Shown piece by piece: positions 14,443 through 20,948 of a stretch of DNA of 24,129 nucleotides. The notes under the pieces were generated by a model, which was not told the DNA's origin, searched no databases, and saw only the letters and a program-made list of their open reading frames with translations. Within the stretch, counting starts at the first letter, position 1; each line of letters opens with the position of its first letter. Origin of the DNA: a virus; IMG/VR virus record IMGVR_UViG_3300040801_003223, positions 1 through 24,129 of that record; one strand, written 5' to 3'. The translations under genes and the position numbers were made by a program.

Positions 14443-16248
14443 GTGTTAAACAGGATGCGAGAAATTGGTCGCTGTATTAGCCAATGCTTAAACAGCGCGA
14501 CAAAAGAATACGACCCCCACCTCGAAGGCAACTTCCGAGCGCTATATAAATCCGTTCCGGTCGGCTTCGCTATAACATCAGCGGATACAGGAGTGTTCCT
14601 TCGTGTTAACCCAGCATTCTGCGAAATCGTCGGATACGCAGAAGAAGAGCTGCTGCGCATGACTTACTGGGATCTTACCCCTGCTTCATATAGGCCCGAA
14701 GAGTTTGAACAAATAGAACATCTCAGAAGGGAAGGCGGATACGGTCCATACGAAAAGGAATATATCTGTAAAAATGGACAAAACGTTCCTGTGTTGCTAA
14801 GCGGCGTGGCGCTAACGAGCACGTCGGGAAAAGAAATTGTTTGGTCAGTCATTCAAGACATCTCAAAACGAAAAGAAGCAGAGGCAGCAGTATACCGACT
14901 AGCATATTATGATTCGTTGACAACATTACCTAACCGAACTTACTTCGGTGAAGCGTCAATTAACATGCTAAGGCGAGCACAAAAAAACCACACGCAGTGC
15001 GCGATGATGGTTATTGATATAGACGGGTTTAAACGAATCAATGATTCGTTGGGACATACGTTTGGCGACAAGTTGTTGTTTGCGATTGCTCATCGGTTAG
15101 AGATGTTTATCAAAAATCGTTGCGACCATGACTTAGACACGGAACACTTAGCGTGTAGCACCGACGCACCGTGTGAATGTTTTTGCTCTCGTCTTGGTGG
15201 TGATGAATTCGCATTAATGTTTGAACGTGTTGTTGGAACAGCTGAAGCTCATAAAATTGGAGATGAATTGCTAAACGAGTTCGATAGTGTATTTGATATT
15301 GAAGGCCGACAAATCGATATTTCGGTTAGTATTGGGATAAGCATGTACCCAAAAGACGGCGAAGACATATCAACAATGTTACGGTCTGCTGACTTAGCGT
15401 TGTATGCTGCAAAATCAGAAGGCAAAAACCGATATGTGTTTCACCACGACTCGATGACAACTCGTGTGTCGGAATATGTTCATTACGAAAATGCATTAAG
15501 ATGGTTTATTGAAACAGAGCAATTCGAAATGTTTTTCCAGCCTATATTCAGTATAGACCGCGAGCGAATAGAAATGGTTGAAACGTTATTCAGAGGCAAC
15601 CCTGATCAATTTGGGCCGTTGAACCTAGATAAGTTGTTTGGTGTAGCCGAAGAATCTGGTTTGATTATCGCTCTAGGTGCAAAGATTTTCAAAAAAGCGT
15701 GCGAATATTGTGTCCAATGTGTCAAGCTAGGTCCAACAAGAAAGGTTTCTATTAACATTTCGCCACGACAACTTGAACAAGACGATTTTGTTGAAATGTA
15801 TTCTACAATCATGGAAGAAACTGGGATTAATCCATCGAACGTTGCTTTAGAGATCACTGAATCAGCGTTAATGGAGGATTTCAATACGTCAAACGAAAAA
15901 CTGTTGGCGTTGCAACAAAAAGGTGTAACTGTTGTCATTGATGATTTTGGTAAAGGATACTCATCGATGATGTACCTTAAACGGTTACCTGCTCGTAAGT
16001 TAAAAATAGATATGAGCTTTACGCGCGACGTTGTAACTGATCGGACAACATACGAAATCGTTAAAGGCATAACGTTGTTAGCTCATGCAATAGACATGCG
16101 TGTCTGTGCTGAGGGCGTTGAAACGGAAGAACAACTCACTGCTCTAAAGCAGTTGGGGGTTGATGAGATACAAGGTTACTTAATCGCCCGGCCAATGCCA
16201 TTTGACCATTTTAGAACATTTGTTACGGAGTATCTCGAAGATGAGTGA
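14443..16248 (+). CDS. PAS-GGDEF-EAL cyclic-di-GMP protein
   Basis: This 601-residue cytoplasmic protein has a PAS domain (about 30-145), GGDEF (about 150-335) and EAL (about 345-595). It has no transmembrane segment. The cyclase half keeps [23 protein letters not shown] and an intact LGGDEF (252-256); the RxxD inhibitory site is absent. A cysteine-rich insert (residues about 226-248; Cys 227, 238, 244, 246 and 248) sits before the GGDEF loop. The phosphodiesterase half has ETL (380-382) for EAL but keeps the Glu, then [24 protein letters not shown] (D500, D501), LKID, AEGVET and IQGYL, so all usual metal and catalytic residues are present. It could make or degrade cyclic-di-GMP. The start is GTG 14443, 8 bases after GGGAGAG. 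The end overlaps erpA by 8 bases. Confidence 0.9.
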   Translation: MLNRMREIGRCISQCLNSATKEYDPHLEGNFRALYKSVPVGFAITSADTGVFLRVNPAFCEIVGYAEEELLRMTYWDLTPASYRPEEFEQIEHLRREGGYGPYEKEYICKNGQNVPVLLSGVALTSTSGKEIVWSVIQDISKRKEAEAAVYRLAYYDSLTTLPNRTYFGEASINMLRRAQKNHTQCAMMVIDIDGFKRINDSLGHTFGDKLLFAIAHRLEMFIKNRCDHDLDTEHLACSTDAPCECFCSRLGGDEFALMFERVVGTAEAHKIGDELLNEFDSVFDIEGRQIDISVSIGISMYPKDGEDISTMLRSADLALYAAKSEGKNRYVFHHDSMTTRVSEYVHYENALRWFIETEQFEMFFQPIFSIDRERIEMVETLFRGNPDQFGPLNLDKLFGVAEESGLIIALGAKIFKKACEYCVQCVKLGPTRKVSINISPRQLEQDDFVEMYSTIMEETGINPSNVALEITESALMEDFNTSNEKLLALQQKGVTVVIDDFGKGYSSMMYLKRLPARKLKIDMSFTRDVVTDRTTYEIVKGITLLAHAIDMRVCAEGVETEEQLTALKQLGVDEIQGYLIARPMPFDHFRTFVTEYLEDE

Positions 16249-16576
16249 TATTAAAGTTTCAGAAGCAGTATATGATAAACTTGCAGAATTGCTAATACAA
16301 GAAAACGACGAAAGTATTCTGGGGTTGCGAATTTATATCCAGGGCGGCGGATGTTCTGGATTCCAATATGGGTTTCAGTTCGCTGATACTATAAACGAAG
16401 ACGATACCATTATTGAAAGCGCCGAAGGATTGAAAATCGTCGTTGATCCAATGAGCATGATGTACTTAGAAGGTGCAGAAATCGATTACGTAAAAACGCT
16501 TGCGGGGGAACAATTCTCCATCCGGAACCCTAATGCAACTACTACTTGTGGTTGCGGTAGCAGCTTCGGTGCGTAG
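16241..16576 (+). CDS. erpA: A-type iron-sulfur carrier ErpA
   Basis: This 111-residue protein is a full-length A-type carrier. [11 protein letters not shown] holds the first ligand cysteine (C38), and [10 protein letters not shown] holds the C-terminal pair (C103, C105). [17 protein letters not shown] is the usual central segment. [10 protein letters not shown] and the length fit ErpA better than IscA. The protein receives Fe-S clusters from the IscU scaffold and passes them to apo-enzymes. ATG 16241 inside the end of the GGDEF-EAL gene, with GGAG 10 bases upstream, is the start; upstream in-frame codons lack homology. The stop is TAG. Confidence 0.9.
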   Translation: MSDIKVSEAVYDKLAELLIQENDESILGLRIYIQGGGCSGFQYGFQFADTINEDDTIIESAEGLKIVVDPMSMMYLEGAEIDYVKTLAGEQFSIRNPNATTTCGCGSSFGA

Positions 16577-16627
16577 CAAATAACCACACGTTTTGTCTGT
16601 TGATTATTCGTCTCTCCTGATATAGAC

Positions 16628-16635
16628 TATAAATA
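16628..16635 (+). promoter_or_regulatory. T4-type late promoter (TATAAATA)
   Basis: A perfect TATAAATA, followed by CCTTAG, lies in the 104-base gap between erpA and the HNH gene. It would start the HNH-iscU transcript near 16641. Confidence 0.8.
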
Positions 16636-16680
16636 CCTTAGCAAAGTCCTAAGAAAAAGAGTTTGCATGTGGGAGCACCA

Positions 16681-17286
16681 ATGGCAATATGTGAATTTTG
16701 TGGACAAGAATTTGACCCAAGGCCTCGGTTTCAGCGGTTTTGTTCAACACCATGTAAAAATCCGCGGAATAGACCAGGACATTCCGCCTGGAATAAGGGA
16801 CTGACCAAGGAGGATCCTAGGGTTCAAAAGAATATATCGAGCCCGAACAGAGTCATGAAATGCTCTGGTTGGAATAAGGGTAATATCTCAGAGCGTGCTA
16901 AGCAGGTGGCTAAACAGTCATCTGTGAGAATGAGGAAGGATAATCCCAACAAGAATGGGTATTTCAACAAACAACGGAAAGTTTTTCAGCGATTGGATGG
17001 ATGGGCAGAGTATGTCAGACAAGTTCGTAAATTCACTATGCGCACAAAACGACGAATACAGAAGCGATCTAATATCCAATTTGGCAAGCATAAAAACGAT
17101 TGGCAAATGGACCACGTTATTCCTATCGAGCAGGGGTTTGAATTAAACATACCGCCATACATCATTGGAAGCACAATGAATTGTCAGGTATTGAAACAGC
17201 ACTTAAACAGAAAAAAGTGGAATAAGAAGCAGCCCAGTGAAATGGTTGAGATGATTATAGAAAGTTTCATGGGAGAATATAAATGA
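16681..17286 (+). CDS. HNH homing-type endonuclease with NUMOD3 motifs
   Basis: This 201-residue protein has three parts. An N-terminal zinc-finger-like segment has C4, C7, C21 and C25 (CEFCGQEF, then RFCSTPC). Two NUMOD3-like DNA-binding motifs centre on WNKG at about 37-40 and 64-67. The C-terminal nuclease has MDHVIPIEQGF with D144-H145, then N167 and N176 (HNH fold). Free-standing phage genes of this type are homing endonucleases that cut a related genome lacking the gene and drive their own spread, usually next to their target. It overlaps the ATG of iscU by four bases and provides the iscU ribosome site. The in-frame TTG at 16663 is passed over; ATG 16681 has GGGAG 5 bases upstream. Confidence 0.8.
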   Translation: MAICEFCGQEFDPRPRFQRFCSTPCKNPRNRPGHSAWNKGLTKEDPRVQKNISSPNRVMKCSGWNKGNISERAKQVAKQSSVRMRKDNPNKNGYFNKQRKVFQRLDGWAEYVRQVRKFTMRTKRRIQKRSNIQFGKHKNDWQMDHVIPIEQGFELNIPPYIIGSTMNCQVLKQHLNRKKWNKKQPSEMVEMIIESFMGEYK

Positions 17287-17672
17287 GTTACAGTGATGCT
17301 GTTATTGACCATTATGAGAATCCTCGTAATGTCGGAACGTTAGATAAGGAGGACCCGCACGTTGGGACCGGCATGGTCGGCGCCCCAGCGTGCGGTTAGC
17401 TAGGTGACGTAATGCGCCTTCAAATACAGGTTGATGACAATGGAACGATCATCGACGCTAAGTTCAAGACTTATGGTTGCGGGTCTGCTATTGCATCGTC
17501 AAGCCTACTTACAGAGTGGGTCAAAGGACGAACCTTAGAAGAAGCGCAACAAATCAAGAACACAGAGATAGCTGAAGAGTTGGCTTTGCCACCAGTAAAA
17601 ATACATTGCTCTGTTTTAGCAGAAGATGCAATCAAGGCAGCTATTGTTGACCTAAAGTCAAAGGAGAAGTAA
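17283..17672 (+). CDS. iscU: Iron-sulfur scaffold IscU, interrupted by an in-frame TAG within a 9-base insertion
   Basis: This gene reads as IscU from end to end. Codons 1-38 give MSYSDAVIDHYENPRN..., ending GMVGAPACG with the active cysteine C37. TAG CTA GGT follows (17397-17405), then DVMRLQI and the rest, with TYGCGSAIASSS and PPVKIHCS holding the other two ligand cysteines. IscU normally has D directly after ACG, so 9 bases are extra. Without them the product is 126 residues (E. coli IscU is 128). IscU assembles 2Fe-2S clusters from cysteine sulfur and iron. Decay looks unlikely because frame and all other residues are intact. Candidate outcomes are ribosome hopping from GGT to GGT, readthrough adding three residues, reinitiation at ATG 17412, true inactivation or a sequence error. 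Confidence 0.85.
17355..17395 (+). promoter_or_regulatory. 12-bp hairpin ending at the codon before the iscU stop
   Basis: CCGCACGTTGGG (17355-17366) pairs with CCCAGCGTGCGG (17384-17395), giving eleven Watson-Crick pairs and one G-U. The 17-base loop can add a short inner stem (ACC with GGT). The right arm ends on the first two bases of GGT 17394-17396, the glycine codon directly before TAG. The stretch uses GC-rich codons (CCG, GGG, ACC, GCC, GCG) unlike the rest of the window. Confidence 0.8.
17394..17405 (+). other. Putative short bypass element: GGT-TAG-CTA-GGT in the IscU active site
   Basis: A 9-base addition lies between the codons for G38 and D39 of IscU. It is bounded by two identical GGT codons and contains an immediate UAG. 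Frame +1 meets TAG at 17401 and frame +2 meets TGA at 17405, so every forward frame is closed within about 14 bases and frameshifting cannot rescue the protein. A peptidyl-tRNA hop from the first GGT to the second restores the conserved ACGDVM exactly. AGGTGA (17402-17407) could also act as a ribosome site for ATG 17412. The mechanism is inferred; the sequence facts are direct. Confidence 0.6.
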
Positions 17673-17673
17673 G

Positions 17674-18069
17674 ATGTTTGCAGATTTAAAAATTCCATTT
17701 GACGTTAAAATGCTTTTTAATGTTGTAAAATTAAAGCCAGGATATACTATTGAAGACGCTGAACTCGCAATGGGTGAAATGTGCAACGTCGTCAAAAACA
17801 CTTACCGTGATGAAGGCGGATTTGTTGCTGGACAGGTGTTCAAGTCGGCGGGATTTGTGTCCGAAGAAGGAACATTAGGAGCGGGGTCATCTGTATCAGG
17901 ACTAGACGAAGATCATATTGCAATAGTCACGTACTGGAGATCGTTTGACCAACACGAAACATCGCATGCAGATCATACATTCAAGGAAAAGTTTGATGCA
18001 CTTAAAGCGATGTGCGATGATACGTTTGAAATTGGGTATGATCTGTTGTGGCAGGGTGAACCTGAATAA
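17674..18069 (+). CDS. Small alpha/beta-barrel (ABM-like) protein
   Basis: This 131-residue protein is not firmly recognised. It has the pattern of dimeric alpha/beta-barrel monooxygenase-like proteins. A strand (MLFNVVKLKPGY) is followed by a helix (DAELAMGEMCNVVKN), a strand (GFVAGQVFKS), IAIVTYWRSFDQHETSHADH and a final helix (FKEKFDALKAMCDD). The W-R-S-x-x-x-H-E-x-x-H region is typical of such folds. The fold is used by heme- and quinone-active enzymes as well as non-enzymes. It starts one base after the iscU stop with AAGGAG upstream, so it is probably co-expressed with iscU. No function is claimed. Confidence 0.5.
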   Translation: MFADLKIPFDVKMLFNVVKLKPGYTIEDAELAMGEMCNVVKNTYRDEGGFVAGQVFKSAGFVSEEGTLGAGSSVSGLDEDHIAIVTYWRSFDQHETSHADHTFKEKFDALKAMCDDTFEIGYDLLWQGEPE

Positions 18070-18077
18070 AAGGTTCG

Positions 18078-18106
18078 TTGTTTTATTCGTGTGTTTGCTG
18101 TAATAT
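18078..18106 (+). promoter_or_regulatory. Weak sigma70-like promoter
   Basis: TTGTTT (18078-18083) and TAATAT (18101-18106) are 17 bases apart. The match is moderate (three and four positions). The location between genes supports it, but A/T-rich sequence gives such pairs by chance. Confidence 0.3.
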
Positions 18107-18133
18107 TCTTCACACATAGGAGAGTAAGTTATT

Positions 18134-18910
18134 ATGCAAACACCACTTGAAATCATTGGCGCGTACGGCGTTTCAACAACATCGTTCATTAAGGCTATTC
18201 AGGAATTTAACGATCCTGAACGCCCAATCTTCCTATCAAAGACCCAATATGAACGTGGAATTGCCAACATTATAGGTGGCGATCATCCGCCGTTGTATGC
18301 AAACGAGAAAGAAGCTCGAATATACTTCCTTTACGTCATTCAGGAAACAATCCGTGCGTTCCAGCACGGAATTCCCGAAATGGATCAAGTGTGGGAAGAG
18401 GCGCAACGACGAGCGAAAGCGATGATCGAACGTCAACCGTGGGCAGTCAAAGACTACAACACAACAGAAGACGGCGAACCAAAGATGGACGCTGTAGGCA
18501 ATCCCAAGAAACGAAAAGGAGCAAAAAAAGAGGAAGCAGAGGCGTTGTTCAGGCAAATGAACGACGGCACCAACTCTCGAACGACAATCATTGCAGCATT
18601 GGTTGATGAAATAGGGATGTCTAAGGCCGGTGCAACAACATACTTCCATAACCTGAAGAAGCAATATGGGTTTAAGGGGCCAAAAGAAGTTAAGCCCGTA
18701 AAACAGGCGTCAACTGAACCTAGACAACCAAAACCAAAAATTGTCAAGGCCAAAAAGACGACGAAAGCGGATATTGCTAGACAAGTGTTTGTTGAGTTAA
18801 AAGACAAGCCGAAAGACGTTATCATTGAAGCCATCATCGAGAAAACAGGAACAACTCGTGCAGGCGCAAACACATATTACTGTGGTTGCAAAAAGGAATT
18901 TGGGGTATAA
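18134..18910 (+). CDS. Protein with two copies of a small helical module
   Basis: This 258-residue protein has a helical N-terminal region of about 120 residues and two copies of a module of about 45 residues. One is at about 138-180 (SRTTIIAALVDEIGMSKAGA, then TTYFHNLKKQYGF). The other is at about 213-257 (PKDVIIEAIIEKTGTTRAGA, then NTYYCGCKKEFGV). A Lys/Pro-rich linker separates them. The S/T-x-A-G-A-x-T-Y-[FY] pattern looks like a helix-turn-helix recognition helix. A related copy is in the acidic protein at 9141. This module is frequent in large T4-like phages, and DNA or RNA binding is a reasonable guess. The stop TAA is inside a late promoter. Confidence 0.6.
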   Translation: MQTPLEIIGAYGVSTTSFIKAIQEFNDPERPIFLSKTQYERGIANIIGGDHPPLYANEKEARIYFLYVIQETIRAFQHGIPEMDQVWEEAQRRAKAMIERQPWAVKDYNTTEDGEPKMDAVGNPKKRKGAKKEEAEALFRQMNDGTNSRTTIIAALVDEIGMSKAGATTYFHNLKKQYGFKGPKEVKPVKQASTEPRQPKPKIVKAKKTTKADIARQVFVELKDKPKDVIIEAIIEKTGTTRAGANTYYCGCKKEFGV

Positions 18911-18913
18911 ATA
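18906..18913 (+). promoter_or_regulatory. T4-type late promoter (TATAAATA)
   Basis: A perfect TATAAATA contains the stop codon TAA (18908-18910) of the upstream gene. Expected start is near 18919, giving a leader of about 17 bases with AAGGAGA. Confidence 0.8.
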
Positions 18914-18935
18914 TTCTCATCAAAGGAGAATTAAC

Positions 18936-19322
18936 TTGAAGCTGTTAGAGATTTACAACACGGAACCGAGGTTTGCTTGGCTTGAACCAAGCAGCGGCCC
19001 AGAAGACATTATGGGTGTTCGTTTAGCATTCCTCGAACCGGTTGTTCCCCGACTCGATTCGCAGATCGAAGATGCCCGCACCAAAAAGGATCATAAGCGC
19101 GAAGAAATGTTCCGCCTACGAAAGGACAACTACGTTAAGCAGGGTCAAAAGTTTTTCACCCCGGATTTGGGATGGTGGATGAGCGAAATTGATTTCCACG
19201 GAGGAAAACCAGGGTTTAACGGAAAAACTAAGGGGAACATATTTCAGAAATATCCCGACTTAAAAATATTCCCTTCGCGAGAAGCGGCAATCAAAGCTGC
19301 TGAAAAGGCAGGACTATTTTAA
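18936..19322 (+). CDS. Hypothetical protein with a TTG start (128 residues)
   Basis: This protein is unrecognised. It begins KLLEIYNTEPRFAWLEPSSG and has a charged helix (LDSQIEDARTKKDHKREEMF) and an aromatic stretch (FFTPDLGWWMSEIDFHGG). The C-terminus, IFPSREAAIKAAEKAGLF, is helical. TTG 18936 is chosen because AAGGAGA (18923-18929) lies 6 bases upstream and the late promoter at 18906 would start the mRNA just before. Upstream codons in this frame overlap the preceding gene and make no sense. No ATG occurs near the N-terminus. Confidence 0.6.
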   Translation: MKLLEIYNTEPRFAWLEPSSGPEDIMGVRLAFLEPVVPRLDSQIEDARTKKDHKREEMFRLRKDNYVKQGQKFFTPDLGWWMSEIDFHGGKPGFNGKTKGNIFQKYPDLKIFPSREAAIKAAEKAGLF

Positions 19323-19325
19323 TAG

Positions 19326-19354
19326 TTGACTTTTGTGTTTTGCCGAAGTATATT
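19326..19354 (+). promoter_or_regulatory. Strong sigma70 promoter, probable early promoter
   Basis: TTGACT (19326-19331) and TATATT (19349-19354) are 17 bases apart and match five of six consensus positions each. The next gene begins at 19378 with AGGAGA. This is the best host-type promoter in the window and heads a run of closely packed genes to the right edge, consistent with an early operon. Confidence 0.75.
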
Positions 19355-19377
19355 TCTCTTACTAATAGGAGAAAAAT

Positions 19378-19758
19378 ATGCTTGGTTCCATCCAACAACG
19401 AACAGTAGAAGTGTTCTGTACTCTTCAACTAGAAGGGATTCATAATTGGCCCGGATGTCCATTTCCGGAAGTTGATTATCTTCGCGACCCCCATCGTCAC
19501 GTCTTTCATATCAAAGCACACAAAATTGTCACTCATAACGACCGCGATGTTGAATTTATTATTCTAAAGCACGCAGTTCAACAACATCTACTCGACCAGT
19601 ACTGGGATGAGAAGTATAAGTGTTTGATGTTTGGAGCACGGTCATGTGAGATGATAGCTGAAGAACTAATTTCAAAATTTGACTTATCTAAATGTGAAGT
19701 TAGTGAAGATGGCGAAAACGGAGCAATCGTAACAGTAACTATGGTAGAGGATATCTAA
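19378..19758 (+). CDS. QueD/PTPS-like protein
   Basis: This 126-residue protein shows a degenerate 6-pyruvoyl-tetrahydropterin synthase/QueD layout. GIHNW (H22) sits in the place of AAHRL. PHRHVFHIK (H39, H41) sits in the place of LHGHSFMV. DVEFIILK corresponds to the DFxxLK segment, SCEMIAEEL to PTSExxAxW, and CEVSEDGENGA to VxVxETxxxG. The three histidines would bind zinc. The catalytic cysteine before HGH is absent, so activity may differ. QueD makes 6-carboxytetrahydropterin on the way to preQ0. FolE2 earlier and a DpdA-like gene directly after it support this reading; without them the assignment would be weak. Confidence 0.45.
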   Translation: MLGSIQQRTVEVFCTLQLEGIHNWPGCPFPEVDYLRDPHRHVFHIKAHKIVTHNDRDVEFIILKHAVQQHLLDQYWDEKYKCLMFGARSCEMIAEELISKFDLSKCEVSEDGENGAIVTVTMVEDI

Positions 19759-20559
19759 ATGTTAAAAAGGAATGCCAACCCACAATTCTGCATCATTACA
19801 CCAACCGCATATCTTGATCGTTATGCATCGCAGTCGTCAATGCATCTCGTATTAGCTCATCTCGTCGATATGGACGAAAAGTATGCATCATTTTATGCAA
19901 CACGAGACGAATTTAAAATTATGGACAATGGTGCATTTGAGTTAGGAGAGAGTTACGCCCCTGACCGTTTAATCGAGTTGGGCCGAAAATGTCATGCGCA
20001 AGCAATCGTTCTTCCTGATTATCCGTTCCAGCCTGCGCAAAAAACAATCGACGCTGCAGACCTTGCAGCAGATGTTCGTGCAGCAGGGTTTTACACTATG
20101 TTCGTTCCTCAATCAAAAGTTGGCGATCTTGAAGATTGGATCCGATCATATGAATGGGCCGCTGCAAGCGAGACGGTTGATATTATAGGTATGTCGATCC
20201 TTGGCATTCCTAACGCTCTACCTCATATCCCTCGTGCATATGCTCGTGTGGTTATGACACAGTTGTTGATCGACCGTGGAATCTTCAACTTCAACAAGTA
20301 TCATCATTACCTCGGATTGAACGCTGGTCCTAACCTTGAGATTCCGCCTCTGATTGCAATGAACGCGTTGGATAGCTGTGACAGTTCCAATCCAGTATGG
20401 GCAGGAATTTGCGGACAAATGTATAGCTTAATGGCAGATAGTTTCTTAATGACTCGAAAGATCGATAAACATGTCGACTTCAATTACCCAATGACAAAAA
20501 GCGAGTTTGTTCATTCCGCTATACAAACGAATATTGACATGACGTTAGGATTGTTGTAA
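19759..20559 (+). CDS. DpdA/TGT-like transglycosylase
   Basis: This 266-residue protein resembles tRNA-guanine transglycosylases and their phage DpdA relatives, which swap guanine for a 7-deazaguanine. FKIMDNGAFELGE (D56) parallels the TDSGGFQ active-site segment. AQAIVLPDYPF (D87) forms a barrel strand end. ALDSCDSSNPVWAGI (D205, D208) is where the nucleophilic aspartate is expected. The barrel-like repeating strand pattern fits (IIGMSILGIP; YHHYLGL). It is shorter than bacterial Tgt (about 375), as phage DpdA proteins can be. The start follows the QueD-like stop immediately. Target (tRNA or DNA) is not decided by sequence; DNA is the better guess for a phage. Confidence 0.55.
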   Translation: MLKRNANPQFCIITPTAYLDRYASQSSMHLVLAHLVDMDEKYASFYATRDEFKIMDNGAFELGESYAPDRLIELGRKCHAQAIVLPDYPFQPAQKTIDAADLAADVRAAGFYTMFVPQSKVGDLEDWIRSYEWAAASETVDIIGMSILGIPNALPHIPRAYARVVMTQLLIDRGIFNFNKYHHYLGLNAGPNLEIPPLIAMNALDSCDSSNPVWAGICGQMYSLMADSFLMTRKIDKHVDFNYPMTKSEFVHSAIQTNIDMTLGLL

Positions 20560-20560
20560 T

Positions 20561-20737
20561 ATGGACACCATACGCAAGCATGAATTAAAACAACTCTTAT
20601 CTCAAGCGAACCTCCTATTGCGAGGTGAAGTAACCAACGAGCAAGAAACAAACGAGATTTGGATTTTATTAAAAGAGATTGAACTCACGCTGCGTACAAC
20701 AGCTAAACCAAAAGTAATAACAACTAACAATGACTGA
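20561..20737 (+). CDS. Small charged helical protein (58 residues)
   Basis: ATG 20561 opens a 58-codon frame starting MDTIRKHELKQLLSQANLLL and ending in TTNND before TGA. It lies one base after the transglycosylase stop and its end overlaps the next ATG by 8 bases, so it closes an otherwise empty 170-base gap in a tightly packed operon. It is predicted to be helical, with no known family. Confidence 0.5.
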   Translation: MDTIRKHELKQLLSQANLLLRGEVTNEQETNEIWILLKEIELTLRTTAKPKVITTNND

Positions 20738-20948
20738 GAATAATTGGAGAACATGCGTTCCGTTTAATATGCATCGCACCTACCTAGAAGGCGAGAAAGC
20801 ATATTGTCTGAAAGAAACGGAGCAATTCTATGCATGCGATCCCCACGACTACAACCGCAAAGAACAACTACGCCAGATTGTGTTGAGCAAGCGTCAAGAG
20901 TTTTTAAACATCTGGTTGCGAGAACATAAAGGAGATAATAATGGATAA
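20730..20948 (+). CDS. Small hypothetical protein (72 residues)
   Basis: This protein is unrecognised. It contains [20 protein letters not shown] and two cysteines near the middle, followed by a basic helix ([20 protein letters not shown]). It overlaps genes on both sides by 8 bases, which suggests coupled translation with the Acb2-like gene. Confidence 0.5.
   Translation: MTENNWRTCVPFNMHRTYLEGEKAYCLKETEQFYACDPHDYNRKEQLRQIVLSKRQEFLNIWLREHKGDNNG

Noticed and set aside
17394-17414. Programmed +1 or -1 frameshift at the iscU stop
   Set aside because: Both alternative frames hit stops (17401 TAG and 17405 TGA) at once, and the homologous downstream frame is frame 0, so a shift cannot restore the protein.
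17283-17672. Global reassignment of TAG as a sense codon to explain the iscU interruption
   Set aside because: TAG ends the oxygenase (1828), the nucleotidyltransferase (11989), erpA (16576) and the minus-strand gene (8605), so it is a normal stop here. Local suppression is still possible.
18064-18088. 8-bp hairpin GAATAAAA/TTTTATTC after the ABM-like gene
   Set aside because: Entirely A/T-rich stem without a following U-run; overlaps a weak promoter and is probably not a terminator.
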